From NCBI GenBank assembly GCA_035999765.1, contig CP108521.1, positions 6,076,001-6,140,000 of the forward strand: DNA of 64,000 nt. Reading direction: 5' to 3'. Of the stretch, positions 49,480 through 63,265 are shown one piece after another. Source of the stretch: Streptomyces sp. NBC_01231 (lineage in GTDB: Bacteria > Actinomycetota > Actinomycetes > Streptomycetales > Streptomycetaceae). The notes beneath the pieces were generated by a model. It saw only the letters and a list, made by a program, of their open reading frames with translations, was not told where the DNA came from and did no database searches. The position numbers and the translations under genes are program-made. Position 1 is the first letter of the stretch; the number at the start of each line of letters is the position of its first letter.

Positions 49480-50205
49480 GTGAGCAAGCGCAGCAAGGCT
49501 CTCCGCGCTGCGGACGCCAAGATCGACCGGGAGAAGCTGTACGCCCCGCTCGAGGCCGTCCGTCTAGCCAAGGAGACCACCACGACCAAGTTCGACGGCA
49601 CCGTCGAGGTCGCCTTCCGTCTGGGTGTTGACCCGCGCAAGGCCGACCAGATGGTCCGTGGCACCGTGAACCTCCCGCACGGCACCGGTAAGACCGCCCG
49701 GGTCCTGGTCTTCGCGACCGGTGACCGTGCCGAGGCCGCGACCGCCGCGGGCGCCGACATCGTCGGCTCCGACGAGCTCATCGACGAGGTGGCGAAGGGT
49801 CGTCTGGACTTCGACGCCGTCGTCGCCACCCCGGACCTCATGGGCAAGGTCGGCCGCCTCGGCCGGGTCCTCGGCCCGCGTGGTCTGATGCCGAACCCGA
49901 AGACCGGCACCGTGACCCCGGACGTGGTCAAGGCCGTGACCGAGATCAAGGGCGGCAAGATCGAGTTCCGCGTCGACAAGCACTCGAACCTGCACTTCAT
50001 CATCGGCAAGTCGTCCTTCGACGACACCAAGCTGGTGGAGAACTACGGCGCGGCGCTGGAGGAGATCCTCCGTCTGAAGCCGTCCGCCGCCAAGGGTCGC
50101 TACATCAAGAAGGCCGCGATCAGCACCACGATCGGCCCCGGCATTCCGGTCGACCCGAACCGCACCCGCAACCTCCTCGTCGAAGAGGACCCCGCGGCTG
50201 TCTGA
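49480..50205 (+). CDS. rplA: 50S ribosomal protein L1
   Basis: 241-aa L1: [40 protein letters not shown], and the signature [20 protein letters not shown]. It forms the mobile L1 stalk of the E site and autoregulates its mRNA in bacteria. GGAG lies 7 nt before the GTG at 49480; upstream in-frame codons (from 49405) are leader sequence. Confidence 0.96.
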   Translation: MSKRSKALRAADAKIDREKLYAPLEAVRLAKETTTTKFDGTVEVAFRLGVDPRKADQMVRGTVNLPHGTGKTARVLVFATGDRAEAATAAGADIVGSDELIDEVAKGRLDFDAVVATPDLMGKVGRLGRVLGPRGLMPNPKTGTVTPDVVKAVTEIKGGKIEFRVDKHSNLHFIIGKSSFDDTKLVENYGAALEEILRLKPSAAKGRYIKKAAISTTIGPGIPVDPNRTRNLLVEEDPAAV

Positions 50206-50240
50206 TCGGTCCGAGCCTTATGGCTCGCCCAGTCATCGAC

Positions 50241-50269
50241 GGGCCTCGCACCTGCAAGGTGCGGGGCCC
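50241..50269 (+). terminator. Terminator after rplA
   Basis: GGGCCTCGCACCT and AGGTGCGGGGCCC, a 13-bp stem with one wobble pair, followed by GTTCC. Confidence 0.75.
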
Positions 50270-50333
50270 GTTCCCATGTGCGGGGGCTGTGACCTGGGTT
50301 AGCGTGCGAACAGGGCAAGGCACAGGGGGACGT

Positions 50334-51179
50334 ATGAAGTGCAGGAACGGGCGCCGTGTCGCTCTCACGGCCGCGGCCGCGCTGGCGGGGCTGGCCGCCT
50401 GCACCTCCTCCGGCTCCTCCGACAAGCCCGAGGGAGCGCGCCGGACGAGCTCCGCGTCCCACACGGCCCTGCTCCTTGCCGAGCGGTCCACCGACCGCGC
50501 CGAGTCGGCCCGGGTACGGTCCACGACCGTCATGGGCACCCAGCTGTCCCTTACAGCCGACGGCGCCCTCGGCTGGGGCCAGGGCCTCACCGGCACGCTG
50601 ACCATCACGTACACCGGCGGCACGACGGCCGAGACGATGCGCGCGCTCGGCAGCACGTCGATGGAGGCGCGCTATCTGTCCGACGCCTACTACGCGCACA
50701 TGGGCGACGCGTTCGCCGAGAAGGCCGGCGGCAAGCACTGGATCAGGTACGCCTACGACGACCTCGCGGACCTCAGCGGCGGCGCGACCTTCGGCGACCA
50801 GATGCGCAACACCACGCCGAACCAGTCGGTGCGGCTGCTGCTCGACTCCGAGGACGTGCGCGAGGTCGGCGAGGAGAAGGTCGACGGACGGGCCACCACG
50901 CACTACTCCGGCACGGTGGTCGTGGGCGAGGTGGCCGACGCGCGGCTGCGCAAGCAACTCCAACAGGCCGGCGTCCTCACCGAGACCGTGGACATCTGGG
51001 TCGACGACCGGGACCTGCTGGTCAAGAAGATCGACAAGGGCAGGACCGCGACCGGCGAGCTGACCCAGACCGCCTACTACAGCGACTACGGCGTGAAGGT
51101 CTCCACGCGCAGGCCCCCGGCCGACGACACCGAGGACTTCAGCAACCTGCTGCGGCAGCAAGGCGGTTCGGCCTCCTGA
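50334..51179 (+). CDS. Lipoprotein, LppX/LprG-like, copy 1
   Basis: 281-aa secreted lipoprotein. Basic N-terminus, hydrophobic stretch, and lipobox LAAC with the lipidated cysteine at residue 23 (ALAGLAACTSSGSSDKPEGA). The mature part alternates strands and helices with motifs such as MEARYLSDAYYAHMGDA and WVDDRDLLVKKIDKG, similar to actinobacterial LolA/LppX-type fold lipoproteins that may carry lipids. It is paralogous to the next gene. The position between rplA and rplJ is conserved in Streptomyces. GGGGGA precedes the ATG. Confidence 0.85.
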   Translation: MKCRNGRRVALTAAAALAGLAACTSSGSSDKPEGARRTSSASHTALLLAERSTDRAESARVRSTTVMGTQLSLTADGALGWGQGLTGTLTITYTGGTTAETMRALGSTSMEARYLSDAYYAHMGDAFAEKAGGKHWIRYAYDDLADLSGGATFGDQMRNTTPNQSVRLLLDSEDVREVGEEKVDGRATTHYSGTVVVGEVADARLRKQLQQAGVLTETVDIWVDDRDLLVKKIDKGRTATGELTQTAYYSDYGVKVSTRRPPADDTEDFSNLLRQQGGSAS

Positions 51180-51269
51180 GGCCCCGGGAAATCAGGGGTC
51201 CCGCTGCGTCTCCTGGGATACGCTCACGGCCTTGCTGTGAATAGTCCGTGTGTTCCTTGGGGGGAATCA

Positions 51270-52133
51270 GTGGTGTCATTCATACGTTCGTCCGTACGCC
51301 GTAAAGCCGCCGTTGCCGGCCTCGCCGCCCTGCTCCTCGCCGCGGGTGCGGCGGGATGCGGGACGGAGACGTCGCCGAGCATGACGCCGGCCGCGGCCGT
51401 CGCCAAGGCGGCGAAGAACACGGAGGACATCACGTCCTTCCGGTACCGCATGACCGGCCGGGTGCCGGAGGCGGGCCGCATCAAGGCCGAGGCCTCGATG
51501 CGCACCAAGCCCACCGTGGCCATGAGCATGAAGATGACGGCGCTCGACCAGGGCGCGGACGGCAGCGCGGAGATCAAGCTCGTCGACAAGGCCATGTACA
51601 TCGGCGGGGGAGCCGCGGCGGCCAAGGAGATGAACGGCAAGAGCTGGATCAAGTTCGACATGTCCGGGCTGGGCGACAAGGGCCTCGGCGAGGGCGCGCC
51701 GGGCGCGGGCCAGGCCGATCAGAACCCGGCGACCCAGTCCACCTTCCTCACCGGCGCCAAGGACGTGAAGAAGGTCGGCACCGAGACCGTCGAGGGCACC
51801 GAGACCACGCGCTATTCCGGCGTCGTCACCCTCGAGGATCTCAAGGCCGCCCTGAAGGACAAGGACAAGGGCAAGGACAAGGCCACCCGCGAGCGGCGCG
51901 AGAAGAGCATCAAGCAGTACGACATGCTGGGCGTCGACGAACTCACGATGGACATGTGGGTGGACGGCGACGACCACACCAAGCAGTTCCGCCTGCGGGG
52001 CGACGCCGACAAGGGCAAGCTCGACATGACCATCACCTTCCTCGAATACAACAAGCCGGTGAGCGTGACGGCCCCGCCCGCCAAGGACACGATGGACCTC
52101 GCCGAGATGATGAAGGAAATGCAGAGCAGCTGA
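51270..52133 (+). CDS. Lipoprotein, LppX/LprG-like, copy 2
   Basis: 287-aa lipoprotein with lipobox AAGC (cysteine 30 in [16 protein letters not shown]). Domain plan follows the previous gene: a repeated [17 protein letters not shown] strand region, [35 protein letters not shown] Lys/Asp-rich helix ([18 protein letters not shown]) is an insertion not seen in copy 1. Start at the GTG at 51270, after GGGGGGAA; a second GTG follows immediately. Likely arose by tandem duplication. Confidence 0.85.
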   Translation: MVSFIRSSVRRKAAVAGLAALLLAAGAAGCGTETSPSMTPAAAVAKAAKNTEDITSFRYRMTGRVPEAGRIKAEASMRTKPTVAMSMKMTALDQGADGSAEIKLVDKAMYIGGGAAAAKEMNGKSWIKFDMSGLGDKGLGEGAPGAGQADQNPATQSTFLTGAKDVKKVGTETVEGTETTRYSGVVTLEDLKAALKDKDKGKDKATRERREKSIKQYDMLGVDELTMDMWVDGDDHTKQFRLRGDADKGKLDMTITFLEYNKPVSVTAPPAKDTMDLAEMMKEMQSS

Positions 52134-52169
52134 TCCGGCGCCGGAAGTCGAGTGGCCGTTCGACCGGAT

Positions 52170-52199
52170 TTGCCTGACGGCGATGCGGTCGCGTACTCT
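52170..52199 (+). promoter_or_regulatory. rplJ promoter
   Basis: TTGCCT, 18 bp, TACTCT. It lies about 240 bp before rplJ, leaving room for a regulatory leader. Confidence 0.7.
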
Positions 52200-52204
52200 C
52201 CTAC

Positions 52205-52436
52205 AGAAGCCAAAGACCGCTGGTCGTTGCCGTGCGCTCGTGAGAGGGCCCGGTGGCCGAAGGATCCGCTGCAAACCGCGGACGACCCGCGTAGGTGACT
52301 GTGGAAGTACTCCCGGAGTCCGCTGCTCGCGCTGCGAAAACCGGTCGAGTTACGCCCCGTGCGCCTGCGCCGGGGCGTTTCGTTTCTCCCAGCCCCTTCC
52401 GAGCGGTCGTCATCACCCGGAAGGAGGCCGACGCTC
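52205..52436 (+). promoter_or_regulatory. rplJL leader (L10 binding region and attenuator)
   Basis: A long untranslated leader, as in other rplJL operons where L10-L12 binds and represses translation. A GC-rich hairpin ACGCCCCG-N11-CGGGGCGT (52352-52378) followed by TTCGTTTC resembles a transcription attenuator. GGAAGGAGG precedes the start. The L10 site is assigned by position. Confidence 0.65.
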
Positions 52437-52967
52437 ATGGCAAGGCCCGACAAGGCTGCCGCGGTAGCCGAGCTCGCGGAGCAGTTCCGTAGCTCGAACG
52501 CCGCTGTGCTGACCGAGTACCGGGGTCTCACCGTCGCGCAGCTCAAGAACCTGCGCCGCTCGCTCGGTGAGAACGCCCAGTACGCCGTGGTGAAGAACAC
52601 GCTGACCAAGATTGCGGCCAACGAGGCCGGGATCTCGACGCTCGACGACCTGTTCAACGGTCCGACGGCAGTTGCCTTCGTCACCGGTGACCCGGTGGAG
52701 TCGGCGAAGGGTCTTCGTGACTTCGCCAAGGACAACCCGAACCTCGTCATCAAGGGCGGTGTCCTTGACGGCAAGGTGCTGTCCGCCGACGAGATCAAGA
52801 AGCTTGCGGACCTCGAGTCCCGCGAGGTTCTGCTCTCCAAGCTGGCGGGTGCCTTCAAGGGCAAGCAGTCTCAGGCTGCGCAGCTCTTCCAGGCGCTTCC
52901 CTCGAAGCTCGTCCGCACCGTGGACGCTCTTCGTGCCAAGCAGGACGAGCAGGGCGGTGCCGAGTAA
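52437..52967 (+). CDS. rplJ: 50S ribosomal protein L10
   Basis: 176-aa L10: [58 protein letters not shown]. The C-terminal helix ([20 protein letters not shown]) anchors L7/L12 dimers. It forms the stalk base of the GTPase centre. Co-transcribed with rplL. Confidence 0.97.
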   Translation: MARPDKAAAVAELAEQFRSSNAAVLTEYRGLTVAQLKNLRRSLGENAQYAVVKNTLTKIAANEAGISTLDDLFNGPTAVAFVTGDPVESAKGLRDFAKDNPNLVIKGGVLDGKVLSADEIKKLADLESREVLLSKLAGAFKGKQSQAAQLFQALPSKLVRTVDALRAKQDEQGGAE

Positions 52968-53079
52968 TTCGGCTCGCACAGTGACCGCCGCCTGACGCGG
53001 AGGTCGACAGCGGGCCGAACGTACGCCCGCCGACATGTACATCCGGCACCTGCCGAATTGACTGGAAGGATCGCCCATC

Positions 53080-53466
53080 ATGGCGACGAAGCTGTCCCAG
53101 GAAGAGCTGCTCGCGCAGTTCGAGACCCTCACCCTCATCGAGCTCTCCGAGTTCGTGAAGGCCTTCGAGGAGAAGTTCGACGTCACCGCCGCCGCGGCCG
53201 TCGCCGTTGCGGGCCCGGCCGGCCCGGCCGCCGCCGCTGAGGCCGTCGAGGAGCAGGACGAGTTCGACGTCGTCCTCACCGGTGCCGGCGAGAAGAAGAT
53301 CCAGGTCATCAAGGTCGTGCGTGAGCTGACCTCCCTGGGTCTCAAGGAGGCCAAGGACCTCGTGGACGGCGCCCCGAAGCCCGTTCTCGAGAAGGTCGCC
53401 AAGGAGGCCGCTGAGAAGGCCGCCGAGTCCCTCAAGGGCGCCGGCGCCTCCGTCGAGGTCAAGTGA
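53080..53466 (+). CDS. rplL: 50S ribosomal protein L7/L12
   Basis: 128-aa L7/L12: N-terminal dimerisation helices ([20 protein letters not shown]), an Ala/Val/Pro hinge ([20 protein letters not shown]) and the C-terminal factor-binding domain ([39 protein letters not shown]). ATG at 53080 with GGAAGGA upstream. Confidence 0.97.
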   Translation: MATKLSQEELLAQFETLTLIELSEFVKAFEEKFDVTAAAAVAVAGPAGPAAAAEAVEEQDEFDVVLTGAGEKKIQVIKVVRELTSLGLKEAKDLVDGAPKPVLEKVAKEAAEKAAESLKGAGASVEVK

Positions 53467-53538
53467 CCCCACGGAGTCCGCAGGACTCTCCTGTCGGCTG
53501 ACACGGTCTCTCTGAGAGGGCTGTAACGCTGACGCATC

Positions 53539-53572
53539 GAAGAGCGATCATCCATCCGGGTGGTCGCTCTTC
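53539..53572 (+). terminator. Hairpin after rplL
   Basis: GAAGAGCGATCA and TGGTCGCTCTTC form a 12-bp stem (one wobble). It probably gives partial termination before rpoB, which also has its own promoter. Confidence 0.75.
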
Positions 53573-53866
53573 GGCGTTCCGGGGAGCCGGGCGGCGGCAA
53601 CCTTGCAGCGAGGTTCGTGCGGAGTATGGTGATCTTCATCGTGCCTCCGGGCGTGCCCGGTGCGGGCTGTACGTGACGAGCGCAGCACCCGGTTCGGCCA
53701 AGGGGGCCTTGACGAACCGCACGCAGCGCGCAATTCTCAGGACGCGTCGTCACAAGGATCCGAATCCGAGGCATGGATCGGCGACGAAGAGGGCAGTATC
53801 AACGTGCGTTGAGGACGTGAGCTTGCCGAAGGTGTTGAGAACAACGAGGGTCTCAAAAACCCGCAC

Positions 53867-53895
53867 TGGACATCAGTGTGCCAAGTGGCTACACT
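53867..53895 (+). promoter_or_regulatory. rpoB promoter
   Basis: TGGACA (53867-53872), 17-bp spacer, TACACT (53890-53895). The start would be near 53902, giving a leader of about 180 nt. The rest of 53573-54079 shows no gene. Confidence 0.75.
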
Positions 53896-54079
53896 GACCC
53901 TTTGCGCTGCCTGTTAGCTGTCCCCTGCCCGTCACCAGGGGCATGCCCTCGCTTGAGCACCGACGATCAGACCCAATCCGACCTGGCTCTTTGAGCTGGA
54001 GAAGGAAACGGCTGTCTCTGTGCCCTTGAGAGGGACCGGTACGCGCGTAGTGAGTCCGAGCCCTCGGAAGGACCCCCTC

Positions 54080-57000
54080 TTGGCCGCCTCGCGCACTGCC
54101 TCGACCGCGAATACGAACAACGCCGCCAGCACTGCCCCGCTGCGCATCTCCTTTGCAAAGATCAAGGAGCCCCTCGAGGTTCCGAACCTTCTCGCGCTGC
54201 AAACCGAGAGCTTTGACTGGCTGCTCGGCAACGACGCGTGGAAGGCTCGCGTCGAGGCGGCTCTCGAGTCCGGTCAGGACGTCCCCACCAAGTCCGGTCT
54301 GGAGGAGATCTTCGAGGAGATCTCCCCGATCGAGGACTTCTCCGGGTCGATGTCGCTGACGTTCCGCGACCACCGTTTCGAGCCCCCGAAGAACAGCATC
54401 GACGAGTGCAAGGACCGTGACTTCACGTACGCGGCCCCGCTCTTCGTGACGGCCGAGTTCACCAACAACGAGACCGGCGAGATCAAGTCCCAGACCGTCT
54501 TCATGGGCGACTTCCCGCTCATGACCGGCAAGGGCACCTTCGTCATCAACGGCACCGAGCGTGTCGTGGTGTCGCAGCTGGTCCGCTCGCCCGGCGTCTA
54601 CTTCGACTCCTCCATCGACAAGACGTCCGACAAGGACATCTTCTCCGCCAAGGTCATCCCGTCCCGGGGTGCCTGGCTGGAGCTTGAGATCGACAAGCGC
54701 GACATGGTCGGTGTCCGCATCGACCGCAAGCGCAAGCAGTCCGTCACCGTCCTGCTCAAGGCTCTCGGTTGGACGACCGAGCAGATCCTCGAGGAGTTCG
54801 GCGAGTACGAGTCGATGCGCGCCACCCTGGAGAAGGACCACACCCAGGGCCAGGACGACGCACTGCTCGACATCTACCGCAAGCTGCGTCCGGGCGAGCC
54901 CCCCACGCGTGAGGCCGCGCAGACGCTTCTTGAGAACCTCTACTTCAACCCCAAGCGCTACGACCTCGCCAAGGTCGGCCGCTACAAGGTCAACAAGAAG
55001 CTGGGTGCGGACGCTCCGCTGGACGCGGGTGTCCTGACCGTCGAGGACGTCATCTCGACGATCAAGTACCTGGTGAAGCTGCACGCCGGCGAGACCGAGA
55101 CGGCCGCTGACAACGGCACGACGATCGTCGTCGAGACCGACGACATCGACCACTTCGGCAACCGTCGTCTGCGCAGCGTCGGCGAGCTCATCCAGAACCA
55201 GGTCCGTACGGGTCTGGCGCGTATGGAGCGAGTCGTCCGTGAGCGCATGACGACCCAGGACGTCGAGGCGATCACGCCGCAGACCCTGATCAACATCCGG
55301 CCGGTCGTCGCCTCCATCAAGGAGTTCTTCGGCACCAGCCAGCTGTCGCAGTTCATGGACCAGAACAACCCGCTGTCGGGTCTCACCCACAAGCGCCGCC
55401 TGTCGGCTCTTGGCCCGGGTGGTCTCTCCCGTGAGCGGGCCGGCTTCGAGGTCCGTGACGTGCACCCGTCCCACTACGGACGCATGTGCCCGATCGAGAC
55501 GCCCGAAGGCCCGAACATCGGCCTGATCGGTTCGCTCGCCTCGTACGGCCGGGTGAACGCGTTCGGCTTCGTCGAGACGCCGTACCGCCGGGTCACCGAC
55601 GGTGTCGTCACCGACGAGGTCGACTACCTCACGGCCGACGAAGAGGACCGGTTCGTCATCGCGCAGGCCAACGCCACGCTCGACGACAACCTGCGCTTCA
55701 CCGAGAACCGCGTCCTGGTCCGTCGTCGTGGCGGCGAGGTCGACTACGTCCCCGGTGACGACGTGGACTACATGGACGTCTCGCCGCGCCAGATGGTGTC
55801 GGTCGCGACCGCCATGATCCCGTTCCTCGAGCACGACGACGCCAACCGTGCCCTCATGGGCGCGAACATGATGCGTCAGGCCGTGCCGCTCATCAAGTCC
55901 GAGGCACCGCTCGTCGGCACCGGCATGGAGTACCGCTCCGCCGTCGACGCCGGCGACGTGGTCAAGGCCGAGAAGGACGGTGTGGTCCAGGAGGTCTCCG
56001 CGGACTACATCACCACGGCCAACGACGACGGCACGTACATCACGTACCGCCTGGCCAAGTTCTCCCGCTCCAACCAGGGCACCTCGGTCAACCAGAAGGT
56101 CATCGTCAACGAGGGCGACCGGATCATCACCGGTCAGGTCCTCGCCGACGGCCCGGCCACCGAGAACGGCGAGATGGCGCTGGGCAAGAACCTGCTCGTG
56201 GCGTTCATGCCGTGGGAGGGTCACAACTACGAGGACGCGATCATCCTGTCGCAGCGCCTCGTACAGGACGACGTCCTCTCCTCGATCCACATCGAGGAGC
56301 ACGAGGTCGACGCCCGTGACACCAAGCTCGGCCCCGAGGAGATCACCCGGGACATCCCGAACGTCTCCGAGGAGGTCCTCGCCGACCTCGACGAGCGCGG
56401 CATCATCCGGATCGGTGCCGAGGTCGTCGCCGGTGACATCCTGGTCGGCAAGGTCACGCCCAAGGGTGAGACCGAGCTGACCCCGGAGGAGCGCCTGCTC
56501 CGTGCGATCTTCGGTGAGAAGGCCCGTGAGGTCCGTGACACCTCGCTGAAGGTGCCGCACGGCGAGATCGGCAAGGTCATCGGCGTCCGCGTCTTCGACC
56601 GCGAGGAGGGCGACGAGCTTCCCCCCGGTGTGAACCAGCTGGTGCGCGTGTACGTGGCGCAGAAGCGCAAGATCACCGACGGTGACAAGCTCGCCGGCCG
56701 TCACGGCAACAAGGGCGTCATCTCGAAGATCCTGCCCATCGAGGACATGCCGTTCCTCGAGGACGGGACTCCGGTCGACATCATCCTCAACCCGCTCGGT
56801 GTCCCGTCCCGAATGAACCCGGGACAGGTCCTGGAGATCCACCTCGGCTGGCTCGCCAGCCGCGGCTGGGACGTCTCCGGCCTCGCGGACGAGTGGGCGC
56901 AGCGCCTGCAGCTCATCGGCGCCGACCAGGTCGACGCGGGCACGAACGTCGCCACCCCCGTCTTCGACGGTGCGCGTGAGGACGAGCTGGCTGGTCTGCT

Positions 57001-57565
57001 GAACCACACCATCCCGAACCGCGACGGCGAGCGCATGGTGCTCCCGACCGGTAAGGCGCCGCTGTTCGACGGCCGCTCCGGCGAGCCGTTCCCGGAGCCG
57101 ATCTCGGTCGGCTACATGTACATCCTCAAGCTGCACCACCTGGTCGACGACAAGCTGCACGCCCGTTCGACCGGTCCGTACTCCATGATCACCCAGCAGC
57201 CGCTGGGTGGTAAGGCCCAGTTCGGTGGCCAGCGCTTCGGTGAGATGGAGGTGTGGGCGCTGGAGGCATACGGCGCCGCGTACGCCCTCCAGGAACTGCT
57301 GACCATCAAGTCCGACGACGTCACCGGCCGCGTGAAGGTCTACGAGGCCATCGTCAAGGGCGAGAACATTCCCGAGCCCGGCATCCCCGAGTCCTTCAAG
57401 GTGCTCATCAAGGAGATGCAGTCCCTGTGCCTCAACGTGGAGGTGCTGTCCTCGGACGGCATGTCCATCGAGATGCGCGACACCGACGAGGACGTCTTCC
57501 GCGCCGCGGAGGAGCTTGGCATCGACCTGTCCCGGCGTGAGCCGAGCAGCGTCGAAGAGGTCTGA
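54080..57565 (+). CDS. rpoB: RNA polymerase beta subunit
   Basis: 1161-aa beta subunit beginning [20 protein letters not shown] from the TTG at 54080, with GGAAGGA 7 nt upstream; this is the known streptomycete start and length. The rifampicin region is standard ([20 protein letters not shown], then [20 protein letters not shown]), with Ser, His and Ser present at the usual resistance positions, so sensitivity is expected. Catalytic-core motifs [14 protein letters not shown] and the C-terminal [19 protein letters not shown] are intact. Followed after 94 bp by rpoC. Confidence 0.98.
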   Translation: MAASRTASTANTNNAASTAPLRISFAKIKEPLEVPNLLALQTESFDWLLGNDAWKARVEAALESGQDVPTKSGLEEIFEEISPIEDFSGSMSLTFRDHRFEPPKNSIDECKDRDFTYAAPLFVTAEFTNNETGEIKSQTVFMGDFPLMTGKGTFVINGTERVVVSQLVRSPGVYFDSSIDKTSDKDIFSAKVIPSRGAWLELEIDKRDMVGVRIDRKRKQSVTVLLKALGWTTEQILEEFGEYESMRATLEKDHTQGQDDALLDIYRKLRPGEPPTREAAQTLLENLYFNPKRYDLAKVGRYKVNKKLGADAPLDAGVLTVEDVISTIKYLVKLHAGETETAADNGTTIVVETDDIDHFGNRRLRSVGELIQNQVRTGLARMERVVRERMTTQDVEAITPQTLINIRPVVASIKEFFGTSQLSQFMDQNNPLSGLTHKRRLSALGPGGLSRERAGFEVRDVHPSHYGRMCPIETPEGPNIGLIGSLASYGRVNAFGFVETPYRRVTDGVVTDEVDYLTADEEDRFVIAQANATLDDNLRFTENRVLVRRRGGEVDYVPGDDVDYMDVSPRQMVSVATAMIPFLEHDDANRALMGANMMRQAVPLIKSEAPLVGTGMEYRSAVDAGDVVKAEKDGVVQEVSADYITTANDDGTYITYRLAKFSRSNQGTSVNQKVIVNEGDRIITGQVLADGPATENGEMALGKNLLVAFMPWEGHNYEDAIILSQRLVQDDVLSSIHIEEHEVDARDTKLGPEEITRDIPNVSEEVLADLDERGIIRIGAEVVAGDILVGKVTPKGETELTPEERLLRAIFGEKAREVRDTSLKVPHGEIGKVIGVRVFDREEGDELPPGVNQLVRVYVAQKRKITDGDKLAGRHGNKGVISKILPIEDMPFLEDGTPVDIILNPLGVPSRMNPGQVLEIHLGWLASRGWDVSGLADEWAQRLQLIGADQVDAGTNVATPVFDGAREDELAGLLNHTIPNRDGERMVLPTGKAPLFDGRSGEPFPEPISVGYMYILKLHHLVDDKLHARSTGPYSMITQQPLGGKAQFGGQRFGEMEVWALEAYGAAYALQELLTIKSDDVTGRVKVYEAIVKGENIPEPGIPESFKVLIKEMQSLCLNVEVLSSDGMSIEMRDTDEDVFRAAEELGIDLSRREPSSVEEV

Positions 57566-57659
57566 CGGGAGTCCGGCGGCCTTCGACAGAAAACCGCCGG
57601 CCCCAGGACCCCCGTTTCAGACCCCTAAGACTTACAACCCTGAGAGGGATTGACGCATA

Positions 57660-61559
<3,900 letters not shown>

Positions 61560-61589
61560 GCGAGCGGCTTGAAGTCAGCAGCTTGAGTC

Positions 61590-61623
61590 GAAGGGCGGTC
61601 ACCTCTCGGGGTGGCCGCCCTTC
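61590..61623. terminator. Bidirectional terminator after rpoC
   Basis: GAAGGGCGGTCACC and GGTGGCCGCCCTTC form a 14-bp stem (one wobble) with a 6-nt loop between converging rpoC and the M48 peptidase gene. Confidence 0.85.
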
Positions 61624-61684
61624 GGCGTTCCGTCGGTCAGAGGGACGGCTACAGGTGCGGCAAGAGGTGCGGCTGTAGGCAGGG

Positions 61685-62710
61685 CTAGAGGTGCGGTTCG
61701 AGCCGGTGCAACCGGGTCGGGTAGTCGGGGTGCGTGGACAGCAGGCGGTCCAGGAAGCGCGGCTCGGCATCGCCGCGGCCGGCCGCGGCCTTGGCCGCGC
61801 GCCCCGTAGCCCGCTCGGCTCGGTGCATCGTCTCCAGGACGACGGCGAGTTCACGGGCGAAACCGAGCGCGGCGGCGTGCTGGTCCGCACGGAGTTCCGC
61901 CCTGCGCCCCACGGCGGCGATGAGATACGGCGTGGCCAGCAGGAGGAGGGGCAGACCGTAGAGCCGCTGCAACGTCGTGAAGGTGACGAGGCCGACCACC
62001 ACCAGCAACAGGGCGGTGGCCGACCAGGAGGAGCGCCGGGACCAGATCATGGCCAGGGCCAGCAGGGACCGGATCAGCCGCCACGCCAGCCGGCCCGGGA
62101 GCGCGTACCACTCACCCAGCAGCGAGGACCAGACGTGACCTCCGGTGTGGTGGCCCAGTTCGTGCGCGAGTACGGCGGCCAGCTGCGACGTCGGCAGATG
62201 TTCCAGGGCGAACCGGGTGACGCCGACGATGTGGCCGGCGGCGGCATAGGCGTTGAGGTCCTCGCTGTCCTCGATCCACAGGTCGTACGTCCGGCTGTCG
62301 ATGCCCGCGCGTGCGGTCACCTCGCGCCAGACCGGAGCGAGCCGCGCGTACTCGGCGGGCATGGGGCGGTGCAGCCGCAGCAGATGGCGGGCCAGGAAGT
62401 CCTCGGTGGGGCGGTGGAAGACCAGGGCGCCGGAGACGAGCCAGAGCAGTGGCGGTGCCCAGAGCGGGATGCCCAGCCAGGCCTCCAGCCCGCTGGAGGC
62501 CAACAGCACGACCAGGAGGCTCATGACGGTGCCGGGCAGCCGCAGCACCAGCTGGCCGAGAGCCGTCGCGTCCAGGCCGCGTGCGTGGGCGGTGAAGTGC
62601 AGCCGACCGGTCCGGTGACGGTAGTCGAGGTCGTCGGCGGGTGAGGGCCGGGACTCCTCGGCAGGCGAGGGTTCCTCCGGGTGCTGCGCGGGGTCGGTCG
62701 GTCGGGACAT
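61685..62710 (-). CDS. M48-family membrane metallopeptidase
   Basis: 341-aa zinc peptidase related to HtpX/Ste24. The zinc motif is HELGHH in LAAVLAHELGHHTGGHVW (near residue 186), with the third ligand Glu probably in RRAELRADQHAAALG. Two hydrophobic segments precede the active site (about 60-100) and more follow (about 210-265). It would cleave membrane or misfolded proteins facing the cytoplasm. It is the last gene of a leftward operon after the PycTM-like gene, 24 bp away. Confidence 0.9.
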   Translation of the reverse strand: MSRPTDPAQHPEEPSPAEESRPSPADDLDYRHRTGRLHFTAHARGLDATALGQLVLRLPGTVMSLLVVLLASSGLEAWLGIPLWAPPLLWLVSGALVFHRPTEDFLARHLLRLHRPMPAEYARLAPVWREVTARAGIDSRTYDLWIEDSEDLNAYAAAGHIVGVTRFALEHLPTSQLAAVLAHELGHHTGGHVWSSLLGEWYALPGRLAWRLIRSLLALAMIWSRRSSWSATALLLVVVGLVTFTTLQRLYGLPLLLLATPYLIAAVGRRAELRADQHAAALGFARELAVVLETMHRAERATGRAAKAAAGRGDAEPRFLDRLLSTHPDYPTRLHRLEPHL

Positions 62711-62734
62711 GGTCGGTCTCCAGGTGTGGGGACG

Positions 62735-63265
62735 TCAGCCGATGAGCAGGGAAGCGGGCAGCAGGACCACGGCGACGCCGAGGGCGATCAGCCCGGCGCG
62801 TATCCACTGGTGTTTGCGAACGGCGATCCGACTGGTCTCGGTCAGCGCGGTGATCGCGCCCGCCGCCGGGACCCGCTCGGTCTCGGCCAGGGCTTGCGCC
62901 AAGTGGCCGCAGCGGGCGGCCCGTTGAATGTCTCCGAAGTACGACAGCGGTGCGCCGGGCGCCCATCTGCTGGTGCCGTGACGCGGTACGACGGCGAGGA
63001 GCAGCGCCAGCAGCGCGACGGCCAGGGCGACGACTCCGGACCACCATGCCGCACCACCGAGGGCGGACAGACGGGCCGGTGTCCAGTCGCGCCCGGCGAG
63101 CGAACCGCCGAGGACGCCGGCCGCCACACCAAGGGCTGACACGAGCACCGCCGCCTTGGCGTCCGCACGGGCGATCTCGGTGCGCAGGTCCGTGAGCAGC
63201 CGCTCCGCGGCCCGCGCACCGGGTGGCGACGGGGGCGTGGGGGTGCGCGGGTCGGTGCCGCTCAC
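62735..63265 (-). CDS. PycTM-like (DUF5706) membrane protein
   Basis: 176-aa protein with a conserved N-terminal helix RLLTDLRTEIARADAKAAVL, two hydrophobic segments (ALGVAAGVLGGSLAG and VVALAVALLALLLAVVP), a middle block PLSYFGDIQRAARCGHLAQA, and a third membrane segment at the end (AGLIALGVAVVLLPASLLIG). This is the plan of the PycTM effector domain, which in Pycsar defence is triggered by cyclic pyrimidine nucleotides. No cyclase is visible in this window. The GTG at 63263-63265 overlaps the upstream stop (GTGA). Such genes are also common in Streptomyces chromosomes without an evident defence partner. Confidence 0.78.
   Translation of the reverse strand: MSGTDPRTPTPPSPPGARAAERLLTDLRTEIARADAKAAVLVSALGVAAGVLGGSLAGRDWTPARLSALGGAAWWSGVVALAVALLALLLAVVPRHGTSRWAPGAPLSYFGDIQRAARCGHLAQALAETERVPAAGAITALTETSRIAVRKHQWIRAGLIALGVAVVLLPASLLIG

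Noticed and set aside
53873..57160. A 1095-codon minus-strand open frame opposite rpoB
   Set aside because: Shadow of rpoB caused by high third-position GC; composition is Asp/Val/Leu repeats and nothing is recognisable.
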